This document shows, in pieces, positions 17,409-28,989 of a stretch of 64,000 bases of DNA (positions are counted from its first letter, which is position 1; every line of letters starts with the position of its first letter). The notes under the pieces are model-generated. The model had not been told where the DNA came from. It saw nothing but the letters and a program-made list of their open reading frames with translations, and did not search any database. The stretch is from assembly GCF_900105675.1 (NCBI RefSeq), contig NZ_LT629786.1, forward strand, positions 2,604,001 to 2,668,000, given 5' to 3'. A program made the translations under genes and the position numbers. The stretch is from Pseudomonas synxantha (lineage in GTDB: Bacteria > Pseudomonadota > Gammaproteobacteria > Pseudomonadales > Pseudomonadaceae).

Positions 17409-17813
17409 TCAGGCTTGACGCTGGTGCTTGTCGATCTGCTCGTGGCGCTCTTGCGCTTCGATGCAGTACTTGGTGGTAGGGCTGATCAGCAGTCGCTTGA
17501 GGCCGATAGGCTCGCCGCTGTCATCGCACCAGCCAAAGGAATCTTCCTTGATACGCTCCAAGGCGCGCTCAAGCTGCGGCAGCATGCGCTGGTCGCGATC
17601 GATGGCATTTACCAGCCAGGTGCGCTCTTCTTCCACGGAAGCGGCGTCAGCCGGGTCGGCCGGGGTGTCCAGGCTTTCAATGGCGATGCGGTTCTGTTCA
17701 ATGCGCTCGTGGTGTTCCACTTTCATGTCTTGCAGCAACTTCTCGAAAAAAGCGTGCTGTTCGGCATTCATGTAGTCATCCGCCGGCATGGCCAGCAACT
17801 TTTCCTTTGTCAT
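17409..17813 (-). CDS. dksA2: DksA/TraR-family transcription factor, DksA2-like (reduced zinc finger)
   Basis: At 134 residues this matches the length of DksA2. It has a long coiled-coil N-terminal region (about residues 25-95) carrying the acidic tip residues (SLDTPADPADAAS) and a C-terminal globular domain. The zinc finger is incomplete: WCDDSG and KYCIEAQ leave cysteines at only the first and third of the four usual positions, with Ser and Ala at the other two. DksA2 proteins work without zinc and replace DksA in binding the RNA polymerase secondary channel together with ppGpp when zinc is scarce. The start at 17813 is chosen over a longer frame to 17912 because the extra residues are unlike DksA. 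No clear Zur box was seen upstream. Confidence 0.75.
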   Translation of the reverse strand: MTKEKLLAMPADDYMNAEQHAFFEKLLQDMKVEHHERIEQNRIAIESLDTPADPADAASVEEERTWLVNAIDRDQRMLPQLERALERIKEDSFGWCDDSGEPIGLKRLLISPTTKYCIEAQERHEQIDKHQRQA

Positions 17814-18235
17814 TGATTTCTCTATAAAAAATACGTGCATTAAGGCGAATAAGGGAGCGTTCCGGCAGGCCTCTGCAGGTCTCGGAAGGGCGCCGTCCAT
17901 TTCAAGCGCCACCCGGCACTCAATTTACGAGGGGCGGCAGTCTAAGGCCGACTTGAGGGCGCAGCAACTGAAAAGACAGGCATTTTTTCCCAATTAACCC
18001 CCAGAGGCACCAGGACGGGCTTGGCGAACGGTCATCGGAGTGCGTTTATAGCAAGAAATTCAAGTTTGTGGAGCTATATAGAAGACAAACGGTTGAAAGT
18101 GGCTGATCCCGGACTAAATGTGGGAGGGGGCTTGCTCCCGATAGCGGTGTGTCAGCTTGCACATCTGTTTCTGGCTGACCGCTATCGGGAGCAAGCCCCC
18201 TCCCACATTTGATCTGATTTGGACCTTGGATTCAC
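17814..18235. other. Gene-free stretch with a REPIN
   Basis: 422 bp between dksA2 (its upstream side) and the end of the inositol transporter operon. Besides the REPIN at 18118-18208 and the presumed dksA2 promoter, nothing specific is visible. Confidence 0.5.
18118..18208. repeat. REPIN
   Basis: ATGTGGGAGGGGGCTTGCTC at the left and its inverted copy at the right, with a 40-odd-base middle. It lies 28 bp beyond the stop of the transporter permease gene, a usual place for a 3'-end stabilising hairpin. Confidence 0.95.
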
Positions 18236-19258
18236 TCAGCGCTTGAGCTTGCGCTTGTTGCGGTATTGGTCGATCACCACCGCTACCACAATGATCAGGC
18301 CCTTGATGATGTCCTGGATATACGCATCCACGCCGACGAAGGTAAACCCACTGGCCATCACGCCGAGGATCAGCGCGCCGATCACGGTGCCGGTGATGCG
18401 CCCTACCCCGCCCGCCAGGCTGGTGCCGCCGATCACCGCTGCGGCGATCGCATCCAGCTCATAGGACATGCCCATGCCCGCCTGGCCGGTAGCCGCACGT
18501 GCCGAAGCCACCACGCCGGCCAGGCCCGCCAGCAGGCCGGCGATGCTGTAGACGATGATCAAGTGGCGCTTGACGTTGATCCCCGAGGTGCGTGCCGCCT
18601 GCATATTGCCGCCGATGGCGTAGGTGTATTTGCCGTACTTGGTGTAGCGCAGGGCGATATGGAAGATCACCGCCACCACCAGAAAGATAATCACCGGCAT
18701 CGCGCCATGGCCGATAGCCGTATAGGAATCCGAGAGCATGCTCACCGGCTGGCCTTCGGTGTAATAACGCGCCAGGCCACGGGCCGAGACCATCATGCCC
18801 AGGGTCGCGATAAACGGCGGGATGCCGGTCACCGCAATAATGCTGCCGTTGATTGCCCCGGCCAGCAGCCCTACGCCCAAGCCCATTGCCACCGGTATCC
18901 ACACCGGCAGGTCGGTCAGGGACGGAAACACCGCACGGGAAAAGTCGGAGGTCTGCGCCAGGCTCGCGGCGATCATTGCTGACAAGGCCAGTACCGAGCC
19001 GGAAGACAGGTCGATCCCTGTGGTGATGATCACCTGGGTCACACCGATGGCCAGCAGGCCGATGATCGATACTTGCAGGATCATCAGCACCAGGCGCTGG
19101 GAGTTCATCAAGAAGCTCTGGTCGCGCACGATCCAGCCGAACAGTTCAAACACCAGGCCGATGCCGATCAGCACCAGGAAGATGCTCAGCTCGGTAGGCA
19201 TGCGTCGACGGTTCTTGACCGGTGCCGTCGCCGGCTTGTTGTCTGTTATTGCGTTCAT
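18236..19258 (-). CDS. iatP: Sugar ABC transporter permease (myo-inositol, IatP-like)
   Basis: The 340-residue inner-membrane permease belongs to the RbsC/BPD_transp_2 family and has about ten hydrophobic segments. The family stretch TTGIDLSSGSVLALSAMIAA is present, as is GGTSLAGGVGRITGTVIGAL near the C-terminus. It is last in the operon ibpA-iatA-iatP, 26 bp after the ATPase gene. The position next to a full inositol catabolic set makes myo-inositol the likely substrate; by sequence alone ribose/xylose-type permeases look the same. Confidence 0.85.
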   Translation of the reverse strand: MNAITDNKPATAPVKNRRRMPTELSIFLVLIGIGLVFELFGWIVRDQSFLMNSQRLVLMILQVSIIGLLAIGVTQVIITTGIDLSSGSVLALSAMIAASLAQTSDFSRAVFPSLTDLPVWIPVAMGLGVGLLAGAINGSIIAVTGIPPFIATLGMMVSARGLARYYTEGQPVSMLSDSYTAIGHGAMPVIIFLVVAVIFHIALRYTKYGKYTYAIGGNMQAARTSGINVKRHLIIVYSIAGLLAGLAGVVASARAATGQAGMGMSYELDAIAAAVIGGTSLAGGVGRITGTVIGALILGVMASGFTFVGVDAYIQDIIKGLIIVVAVVIDQYRNKRKLKR

Positions 19259-19284
19259 AACCCATCACCTTCTTATTCTGTAGA

Positions 19285-20838
19285 TCAGTGGACCGCGGTC
19301 ATACCGGAAGCCAACTGCATGACTTTTTCCTGGGTGGCCTCAGCGCGATCCAGGGTGCCCATCAGTTCGCCTTCGTGCATGACCATCACCCGGTCGCTCA
19401 TGCCGAGCACTTCGGGCAGTTCGGAGGAAATCATGATCACCGCCATGCCTTCGCTGGCGAGGAAGGCGATCAAGCGATAGATCTCGGCCTTGGCGCCCAC
19501 ATCAATACCGCGGGTCGGCTCGTCGAGGATCAGCAGGCGTGGGTTGGTCATCAGCCAGCGTGCCAGCAAGGCCTTTTGCTGGTTGCCGCCGGACAAGGTG
19601 TCGATGCATTGTTCCAGGGACGGGGTTTTCACCCGCAGCTTCTTGCACATGTCTTCACACAACGCACGCAGGGCTTTCTGCTGGATGAAGCCGTTGCCCG
19701 AATAGTGCGGCAACACTGCCATCTCCATGTTTTCCAGTACCGACAGGCACGGGAACAGGCCGCTGAGCTTGCGGTCCTCGGTCAACAGCGCAAAGCCTTT
19801 CTCGATGGCCATGTGCGGGTCGGTAATACGCACCGCCTGGCCGTCCAGGGTGATTTGCCCACTGGTGCTTGGGGTGATGCCAAAAATCGTTTCTGCCACA
19901 TTGGTGCGCCCGGAGCCCATCAGCCCGGCGATGCCGAGGATTTCTCCGGCGTGCAGGTCGAAGGATACGTCCTTGAACACGCCGTCCAGGCTCAGGTCGC
20001 GCACCGACAGCAGCAGCTCACCAATGGGCGTCTCGCGCACCGGGAACAACTGGCTCAGCTCACGCCCTACCATCATCGAGATCAGGCTGTCGCTGTTCAT
20101 GCTGTCGGCACGTTGCAGGCCGATGTACTGGCCATCGCGGAACACCGCCACTTCATCGGCGATGGCGAACACTTCGTTCATTTTGTGCGTGATGTAGACG
20201 ATGCCTTTGCCCTGGGACTTGAGGTCGGCAATGATCGAAAACAAGTGGGCCACCTCCTTGTCGGTGATCGCCGAGGTGGGCTCATCCATGATCAGGATGT
20301 CGGAGTCATAGGACACCGCCTTGGCAATCTCGACCATCTGCCGCTCGGCGATGCTCAGGTTGCCGACCTGTTCTTCCGGGTCGAGGTTGATGCGCAGGCG
20401 TGCCAGCAACTCGGCGGTGCAGCGATGCATTTCGCGGTGGTTGACCATGTGCAGGCTGTTGAGCTGCTCGCGGCCGATCCAGATGTTCTCGGCGATGCTC
20501 ATGTGCGGCATCAGGTTGAGTTCCTGGTGGATCATCGCGATCCCGGCTTTCTGTGCCGCCAGCGGTGTGTCAAACACGATGGGCTTGCCGCGCAGGCGGA
20601 TTTCCCCAGCGTCGGGCTGATAGATACCGGCGATGATTTTCATCAAGGTCGACTTGCCTGCGCCATTCTCGCCCATCAGCGCCAGCACCGTGCCGGGACG
20701 CACACGCAGTTGTACGTCGGCCAGGGCCACGACGCCGGGAAAGCCTTTGCTGATGTTGACGATTTCCAACAGGTAGGGTTCGTCCAGCGGCAACGGCTGG
20801 ATACCGGGAGGCTGCGAGACAGCGGCATGAGCGAGCAT
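19285..20838 (-). CDS. iatA: Sugar ABC transporter ATP-binding protein, duplicated (IatA-like)
   Basis: The 517-residue protein has two ABC domains, as in RbsA/MglA. The first has Walker [11 protein letters not shown], signature [14 protein letters not shown] and Walker [12 protein letters not shown]. The second has [12 protein letters not shown], signature [13 protein letters not shown] and [12 protein letters not shown]. It energises import of the sugar delivered by the binding protein. An ATG at 20838 with GGAG nine bases upstream is preferred to a GTG at 20868. It lies 65 bp after ibpA. Confidence 0.88.
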   Translation of the reverse strand: MLAHAAVSQPPGIQPLPLDEPYLLEIVNISKGFPGVVALADVQLRVRPGTVLALMGENGAGKSTLMKIIAGIYQPDAGEIRLRGKPIVFDTPLAAQKAGIAMIHQELNLMPHMSIAENIWIGREQLNSLHMVNHREMHRCTAELLARLRINLDPEEQVGNLSIAERQMVEIAKAVSYDSDILIMDEPTSAITDKEVAHLFSIIADLKSQGKGIVYITHKMNEVFAIADEVAVFRDGQYIGLQRADSMNSDSLISMMVGRELSQLFPVRETPIGELLLSVRDLSLDGVFKDVSFDLHAGEILGIAGLMGSGRTNVAETIFGITPSTSGQITLDGQAVRITDPHMAIEKGFALLTEDRKLSGLFPCLSVLENMEMAVLPHYSGNGFIQQKALRALCEDMCKKLRVKTPSLEQCIDTLSGGNQQKALLARWLMTNPRLLILDEPTRGIDVGAKAEIYRLIAFLASEGMAVIMISSELPEVLGMSDRVMVMHEGELMGTLDRAEATQEKVMQLASGMTAVH

Positions 20839-20903
20839 AAGACGGTACTCCATCAGCAGGGCGGGCACGACCGCCCTGCCGGTTCATTGTTGTGATGTCA
20901 GGG

Positions 20904-21839
20904 CTACTTGAACTGGGCGACGTTGTCCGGAGTAATCAGCTGGAACGGAATGATCACGTTCTGCTCGACCGGCTCGTTCCTGGCCATCTTGCGCGCCGCT
21001 TCCACCGACCCCACGGCCTGGCCCTTGGCGTCCTGGAACGCGGAGGCGGCCATGTCACCCTTGGTGATTGCATTCAAGCCGTCCGGCGTACCGTCGACAC
21101 CCGCGATCAGCACGCTGCCCTTTTCCTTGCCGGCCGATCTCAGCGCCATGGATGCACCAATGGCCATCTCATCGTTGTTGGCCAGCACTGCGTTGAACTC
21201 GCGGCCTTGGGTCAGCCAGTCGTTGACCAGAGTCATGCCCTTGTCCCGCAGCCAGATGCCGGTCTGTTCCTGTTCGATCTTGATGTCCGGGTACTTGGCG
21301 AGTACTTCCTTCACGCCCTTGGTGCGGTTGGTGGTGGAGTTGTTCGCCAGGTCGCCCAGCAGGATCACGATCTTGCCCTTGCCACCGAGTTTCTCAGCGA
21401 TGTACTGCATTTGCAGGCGACCGGCCTCGACGTCATCTGAGGTCACCGCCACCACGTCCTTGGGCAGGTCTTTCTGGTCGGGCCGGCGGTTGACGAATAC
21501 CAGCGGAATGCCCGCCTTGGTCGCGGCACTGATGATGTTCTTGGTCGATGCGGTATCGACCGGGTTGACGATAATCGCGTCGACTTTCTGGCTGATGAAG
21601 TTCTCGACCTGGCTCAGTTGCTTGACCACATCGGCGCGGGCATCTTCGAACTGCAGTTGCACGCCATCGCCCTTGGGGTAGGACTTGGCTTGCTTGTCCA
21701 TGTCTTCGCGCAGGTAGGTAAGGAAGGTGTCGTCGAACGCGGACATCGTGACGCCCACCTTGAGATCGGCGGCGCCGGCAACACCGCTGGCCAGCAGCAT
21801 GGACAGGGCCAGCGCGGTAAAACGGATCGGGGTCTTCAT
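20904..21839 (-). CDS. ibpA: Sugar ABC transporter periplasmic binding protein (inositol, IbpA-like)
   Basis: The 311-residue protein has a cleavable signal (MKTPIRFTALALSMLLASGVAGA) and a type I periplasmic sugar-binding fold (Peripla_BP_4). Family segments include IIVNPVDTASTKNI, VFVNRRP, NNDEMAIGASMAL and IAGVDGTPDGL. It is the first gene of the transporter operon and is preceded at a distance by a predicted IolR operator (22158-22173). An A-rich AACAAGAAAG lies just before its GGAG site, a possible Hfq/Crc target. Inositol specificity is inferred from location. Confidence 0.87.
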   Translation of the reverse strand: MKTPIRFTALALSMLLASGVAGAADLKVGVTMSAFDDTFLTYLREDMDKQAKSYPKGDGVQLQFEDARADVVKQLSQVENFISQKVDAIIVNPVDTASTKNIISAATKAGIPLVFVNRRPDQKDLPKDVVAVTSDDVEAGRLQMQYIAEKLGGKGKIVILLGDLANNSTTNRTKGVKEVLAKYPDIKIEQEQTGIWLRDKGMTLVNDWLTQGREFNAVLANNDEMAIGASMALRSAGKEKGSVLIAGVDGTPDGLNAITKGDMAASAFQDAKGQAVGSVEAARKMARNEPVEQNVIIPFQLITPDNVAQFK

Positions 21840-21888
21840 GAACGGTCTGTCTCCACTTTCTTGTTGGTTTTTTTGGACGTTGCGTTGA

Positions 21889-22065
21889 TCAGGCCTCGGC
21901 CGGCACTCGCACCACCGGCGCGCCCGGAATGCAGCAGACCAGCGCGCCCTGGTTTTCGACGCACAGCACATTGAGGAAGGAGAAGTAGAACGGCCGGGCG
22001 CGGGGCAGGCCGCGAGGCGTTTGGGCGGGGCGTAAAACTCGCAGTACAGCGTTGAAGATTTTCAT
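21889..22065 (-). CDS. Possible small protein in the ibpA leader
   Basis: The 58-codon frame begins MKIFNAVLRVLR and ends VPAEA, with G/C-biased third positions like real genes here. An AGG lies about 9 bp upstream of the ATG. It lies between the predicted IolR operator and ibpA, so it would be the first frame of the transporter mRNA. No family recognised; it may equally be untranslated leader. Confidence 0.3.
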   Translation of the reverse strand: MKIFNAVLRVLRPAQTPRGLPRARPFYFSFLNVLCVENQGALVCCIPGAPVVRVPAEA

Positions 22066-22157
22066 CTGACGGTACCTGGTTGTTTTTGATCTTGTTTTTG
22101 TTGAGTCGCCCCAAACGTGTGCGGGACGGACTTTATGCAACCTGGAAAAGACTTTAT

Positions 22158-22173
22158 TGGAAAATAATTTCCA
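22158..22173. promoter_or_regulatory. Predicted IolR operator for the transporter operon
   Basis: TGGAAAATAATTTCCA, a perfect 16-bp palindrome containing GGAA-N6-TTCC, the motif reported for RpiR-type IolR in rhizobia. It lies upstream of ibpA and just beyond the end of the iolW-like gene. A second match lies in the iolC-iolR divergent region. Confidence 0.65.
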
Positions 22174-22193
22174 TATCAACCTGTTTTAGAATT

Positions 22194-23222
22194 TTATTCT
22201 ATTTTTGTCGAAACCACCTGCTGGCGCTCGGCACTCAGGCGCGCGGCGTCCAATATACGGGTGGTTTCCAGTGCGTCATAGGCGCTTACCGGCAGCGGCC
22301 CCTGGCCCTGCACGGCCGCTTGCAATTGGCGATAGAACTGGGTCCAGCAGCCCTTCTCCGACGGCACCCGCTCACGTTCCGGCCCCTGCTCGAACCAGCC
22401 CCAGCGTCGATGTTCCTCGGCGCCCCAGTGCTCGCCTTCGGTCTTCGGTGATTTGCCGGCCAGCAGCGCGTCTTCCTGACCGTCCAAGCCTTCGACGGTA
22501 TAGCAACCCAAGCTGCCACTGACCCGAAAGCGTGGCGCCTGGCTGTTCTGCAAGGCGTTGCCCCATAGGTGTGAAATCACGCCATTGGCGTGGGTCAGGG
22601 AAACAAAAAAACCGTAATCCACGCAGGGGTGTTCAGGGGTGTAGTGCAGTTGGGCGAACACTCGATCCACCGGGCCGAACAGTTGCAGCGCCTGGTCCAC
22701 CAGATGGCTGCCCAGGTCACGCAGCCATCCGCCGCCACTGGCATTGCCCACAGCCTCTGGGCTGTAGCGCTCCACGCGGGACTCAAACCGGGTGATGCTG
22801 CCCAGGGCACCGGCGTCGATAAGTTTGCGCAGGGTCAGGTAATCCGAGTCCCAGCGCCGGTTCTGGTAGACGCTGAGCAGCGAGCCCTGGCGCTCGGCAG
22901 CGATGATCAAGGCTTGGGCTTGTTCGGCGTTGGCGGCAAAGGGTTTGTCGCTGACCACCGTTACGCCGTGTTCAATGGCTTCCAGTACTAATGCAGGGCG
23001 GCCTTTGAGGGTGGTGGAGATGACCAGGGCATCGACGCCGGCCTCGACGATCTGGCCGATGGAGTCGAAGGCCTTCACGCCTGGAAGGTCGGTACTTAAT
23101 TGCTGGCGGCGTTCGGGTGAGCGTGTGACGACGCCTACAAACGTCGCGCCTTGCAACGTTGCAATCAGCGGCGCATGAAAGAAGCGCCCTCCGTGGCCGT
23201 AGCCGACTAGTCCAATTCGCAT
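22194..23222 (-). CDS. iolW: Gfo/Idh/MocA oxidoreductase, scyllo-inositol dehydrogenase (IolW) like
   Basis: The 342-residue protein has the NAD(P)-binding start RIGLVGYGHGG and the SDKPFA cofactor/catalytic-lysine loop. The segments LLSVYQNRRWDSDYLTLRKL and LDGQEDALLAGKSPK closely resemble B. subtilis IolW, an NADP-dependent scyllo-inositol dehydrogenase. Start at 23222: ATG with AGGAG seven bases upstream. It follows iolG by 94 bp with a collapsed REP hairpin in between, and is last in the catabolic run. Likely role: interconversion of scyllo-inositol and 2-keto-inositol in the cytoplasm, feeding the pathway. Confidence 0.72.
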   Translation of the reverse strand: MRIGLVGYGHGGRFFHAPLIATLQGATFVGVVTRSPERRQQLSTDLPGVKAFDSIGQIVEAGVDALVISTTLKGRPALVLEAIEHGVTVVSDKPFAANAEQAQALIIAAERQGSLLSVYQNRRWDSDYLTLRKLIDAGALGSITRFESRVERYSPEAVGNASGGGWLRDLGSHLVDQALQLFGPVDRVFAQLHYTPEHPCVDYGFFVSLTHANGVISHLWGNALQNSQAPRFRVSGSLGCYTVEGLDGQEDALLAGKSPKTEGEHWGAEEHRRWGWFEQGPERERVPSEKGCWTQFYRQLQAAVQGQGPLPVSAYDALETTRILDAARLSAERQQVVSTKIE

Positions 23223-23258
23223 GCATACACTCCTGACTTGAAGTGAAAACCAATCCAA

Positions 23259-23288
23259 ATGTGGGAGGGGGCTTGCTCCCTCCCACAT
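23259..23288. repeat. Collapsed REPIN hairpin
   Basis: ATGTGGGAGGGGGCTTGCTC runs straight into CCTCCCACAT. The left REP is intact and only the outer tip of the right one remains. It lies between the iolW-like gene and iolG. Confidence 0.8.
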
Positions 23289-23316
23289 TGACCAGGTTCC
23301 ACCTTTGAGATTGGGA

Positions 23317-26293
<2,977 letters not shown>

Positions 26294-26303
26294 GACGCGC
26301 CCC

Positions 26304-27119
26304 TTATGATTTTTGCAGGTGGGCGATGCTTGCCCCCACGGCCTGCTGGATATCCGCTAAACCATGCACGCTTTCGGCAAACGGCTCGAACGACAGATAG
26401 CCGCTGTAGCCGGTACTCAACAGGGTGTCGATCTGCGCCGCATTGCCGAGGATATCGCCCTCGCCCACCAGTACGCGGTGGCCGTCGCCAATCGCGCTGA
26501 GCGGCGCGTCGCGATCCTCCACCCCGGAGATATGCACCAGGCCGGTCAGTTCGGGAAAGAACTCATGCTCGCCGGCCAAGTGATGGTGGAAGGTGTCGTG
26601 CACCACACGGAACACATCCAGGCCACCGATGGACTTGATCGCTTCCACCGCCACGCGCTTGCGACGCAGGGCGGATACTTCGAAACCAAGGGGTTCGACA
26701 AAACCAAGAATCCCGTACTCGCGCAGGATGGGTGCCAATTCGCTCAACGCGGTGCGCAAAGCGGCGGCGCGCTGCGCGTCGGTGCGCGTGTCGCCGGGCT
26801 CATTGAACGGGCACATCACCAGACCCTGGGCACCGCATTCACGGGCGTAGGTGGCAAGCTCCAATGCTTGGGCACGGCGCTCGTCGTTCCACACGTCAAA
26901 GGGGTACAGCGCGTTTATCGACAGCACCGTAATACCCTGCGCCGCGCACAACTCACGTACGCGAGTGGCGGGCATGCCGTATTCGATTTCGCGGTTCTTG
27001 AGGTCGTTGCGGATCTCGATGGCATCGCACTTGAGGGCTTTGGCCATCTGGATGAAATCCGCCAGGGCCAGGTCAGGCGCGACCATGCGGTTAAGGGCAA
27101 AACGTAGCGGCGACTTCAT
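26304..27119 (-). CDS. iolI: TIM-barrel sugar isomerase/epimerase, inosose isomerase (IolI) like
   Basis: The 271-residue xylose-isomerase-like TIM barrel contains FVEPLGFE and [12 protein letters not shown] with likely metal-binding Glu/Asp/His, and ISGVEDRD near the end. IolI isomerises 2-keto-myo-inositol to 1-keto-D-chiro-inositol, letting other inositol isomers enter the pathway. It lies in the operon between iolB (25 bp) and iolD (10 bp). AACAACAACA immediately precedes the ATG, a strong A-rich Hfq/Crc-type motif. An IolH-like or other isomerase role is not excluded. Confidence 0.78.
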   Translation of the reverse strand: MKSPLRFALNRMVAPDLALADFIQMAKALKCDAIEIRNDLKNREIEYGMPATRVRELCAAQGITVLSINALYPFDVWNDERRAQALELATYARECGAQGLVMCPFNEPGDTRTDAQRAAALRTALSELAPILREYGILGFVEPLGFEVSALRRKRVAVEAIKSIGGLDVFRVVHDTFHHHLAGEHEFFPELTGLVHISGVEDRDAPLSAIGDGHRVLVGEGDILGNAAQIDTLLSTGYSGYLSFEPFAESVHGLADIQQAVGASIAHLQKS

Positions 27120-27144
27120 TGTTGTTGTTCTCCGTCCAAACCGT

Positions 27145-27933
27145 TTAAAGGTCCAGCAGCCAGCTGTGCTGCGGGTCGTTATGGAAATGCCAGGCGCGCT
27201 TGGGGCCGGCCATCACGTTGAGGTAATACGACTCGTAGCCGTATGGCACGCTGACCGGGTGGTAACCCTTGGGCACCACCACCAGGTCGCTGTTTTCCAC
27301 GGCCATGGCCTGGTCGATGCTGCGGTCATCGGTGTACACGCGCTGGAAGACAAAGCCCTGGGGCGGGTTGATCTGGTGGTAATAGGTCTCTTCCAGGAAG
27401 CTCTGGTGCGGCAGGTCGTCGGTGTCGTGCTTGTGCGGCGGGTAGCTGGAGGAATGCCCCGACGGTGTGCGCACCTCCACCACCAGCAGCGAATGGGCCG
27501 GCTCGCTATCGGGCAGGATGTCGCACACATAGCGGGTGTTGGCGCCTTTGCCACGCACACTGCGCTTGCACTGCTCGGGGCGGATCAGGCGCGGGGCAAA
27601 ACCCTGGGCACCCGGAGCGGCGCAGACGGCAATCTGTACATCGCTCAAGGCGCTGACCTGGGCGTCGGTGCCGGGCGGCAGGTAGGCGGCGAACGGTGAT
27701 TTGTCTTCGAACACCGACTGGCGATCACCGACGTTCTGCCAACTGAAACCTTCGCCTTCGATGTTTACCCGACCGCTGAGCAACACCAGGCACAACTCCT
27801 GATCGCCCGCGCTGATCGGCAGGCTTTCGCCCAGGCTCAGGCGGTAGGCGGCAAAGCCTACGTATTCCAGGCGCCCGGCTTCCAGGGCGACCATGGTTTG
27901 CCCGCGTTTGCTGCTTTTGACCAACAAGCTCAT
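27145..27933 (-). CDS. iolB: 5-Deoxy-glucuronate isomerase
   Basis: The 262-residue bicupin protein contains the metal site PPHKHDTDDLPHQSFLEETYYHQ-like region (about residues 163-186, with spaced His and Glu) and PYGYESYYLNVMAGP, both typical of IolB. It converts 5-deoxyglucuronate to 2-deoxy-5-keto-gluconate. The start is four bases after the iolE stop, behind GGACTTGAG. Position within iolE-iolB-iolI-iolD-iolG supports the call. Confidence 0.9.
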   Translation of the reverse strand: MSLLVKSSKRGQTMVALEAGRLEYVGFAAYRLSLGESLPISAGDQELCLVLLSGRVNIEGEGFSWQNVGDRQSVFEDKSPFAAYLPPGTDAQVSALSDVQIAVCAAPGAQGFAPRLIRPEQCKRSVRGKGANTRYVCDILPDSEPAHSLLVVEVRTPSGHSSSYPPHKHDTDDLPHQSFLEETYYHQINPPQGFVFQRVYTDDRSIDQAMAVENSDLVVVPKGYHPVSVPYGYESYYLNVMAGPKRAWHFHNDPQHSWLLDL

Positions 27934-27936
27934 CAC

Positions 27937-28824
27937 TCAAGTCCTCTGGTTGAGAAGCGCACGCAAGGTGTCATAACCTTTTTTTGCGTAGATATAGCTG
28001 GGCGCCACGGCCGGGTCCTGCTCGGCTTCCACCACCAGCCAGCCCTCGTAGTTCGCAGCCAGCAGTACGTCCAGCAACGGTGCAAAATCGATGTCGCCAT
28101 CGCCGGGCACAGTGAACGTGCCGTTGACGATGCAATCGGGAAAGCTCCACATCTGGTTGCGCGCCAGTTGCACCACGGGTTTGCGCACATCCTTGAAATG
28201 CACGTGGCAGACACGGTCGATATGCTTGCGCAACACCTCGACGGGTTCGCCGCCGCCCATGTAGCAGTGGCCCGAATCGAACAGCAGGCCGACTTCCGGC
28301 CCCGTGCGCTGCATCAGCTGGTCGATGTCTTCGGGGGACTCGACATAGGCGCCCATATGGTGGTGGTACGCCAGGCGTACCCCCTGGGACAGGGTGAAGC
28401 GCGCCAGTTCGGTAAGTTTGTCGGCATAGTCCTGCCAAGCCTGCTCGCTATGGAAACGCGGGCGTTCGATCAAACGAATGCGCGAGCCCTGGATCGAATC
28501 AGCCACTTCGCCATACACCAGCACCGAGGCGCCGTTGTGCCTGAGCAGTTCGACATGGCCGGCAATCGCCTCGATTTCCTCGGCCACGGAGCGACGGGCC
28601 AGGCGGCTGGAGTACCAGCCGGAGACGAGGGCCAGGTCATAGGGGCGCAACACGTCGCCGACACCCTTGGCATCTTTGGGGAATTTGCCGTTGAGTTCAA
28701 AACCTTCGTAGCCGATGTCCTTGCCTTCGCTCAGGGCCGTGCTCAGCGGGGTTTCACCGCCGAGGGCCGGCAGGTCGTCGTTGCTCCAGGAGATCGGGTT
28801 GATGCCAATTCGGATTGCGGGCAT
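27937..28824 (-). CDS. iolE: Inosose dehydratase
   Basis: The 295-residue TIM-barrel protein starts MPAIRIGINPISWSNDDLPAL, a classic IolE N-terminus. YHHHMGAYVES, DSGHCYMGGG, CHVHFKD and VVEAEQDPA hold the likely metal ligands. It dehydrates scyllo-inosose to the trihydroxycyclohexanedione used by IolD. It is separated from iolC by 165 bp that hold a REPIN, so expression relative to iolC may differ. AAAACAATAAAGG precedes the start and combines an A-rich motif with the ribosome site. Confidence 0.92.
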   Translation of the reverse strand: MPAIRIGINPISWSNDDLPALGGETPLSTALSEGKDIGYEGFELNGKFPKDAKGVGDVLRPYDLALVSGWYSSRLARRSVAEEIEAIAGHVELLRHNGASVLVYGEVADSIQGSRIRLIERPRFHSEQAWQDYADKLTELARFTLSQGVRLAYHHHMGAYVESPEDIDQLMQRTGPEVGLLFDSGHCYMGGGEPVEVLRKHIDRVCHVHFKDVRKPVVQLARNQMWSFPDCIVNGTFTVPGDGDIDFAPLLDVLLAANYEGWLVVEAEQDPAVAPSYIYAKKGYDTLRALLNQRT

Positions 28825-28870
28825 GGCTGCACCTTTATTGTTTTAGCCTGAGATCACTGGGATCAGCCTG

Positions 28871-28960
28871 TGTGGGAGGGGGCTTGCTCCCGATGGCAGT
28901 GGGTCAGTTGATAAATAGGTACCTGATACACCGCTATCGGGAGCAAGCCCCCTCCCACAT
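28871..28960. repeat. REPIN inside the iol operon
   Basis: Inverted REP pair TGTGGGAGGGGGCTTGCTCC ... complement. It occupies most of the gap between iolC and iolE, both on the minus strand. Confidence 0.95.
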
Positions 28961-28989
28961 TTGATTGCATTGCACCTTTAGAACTGTGA

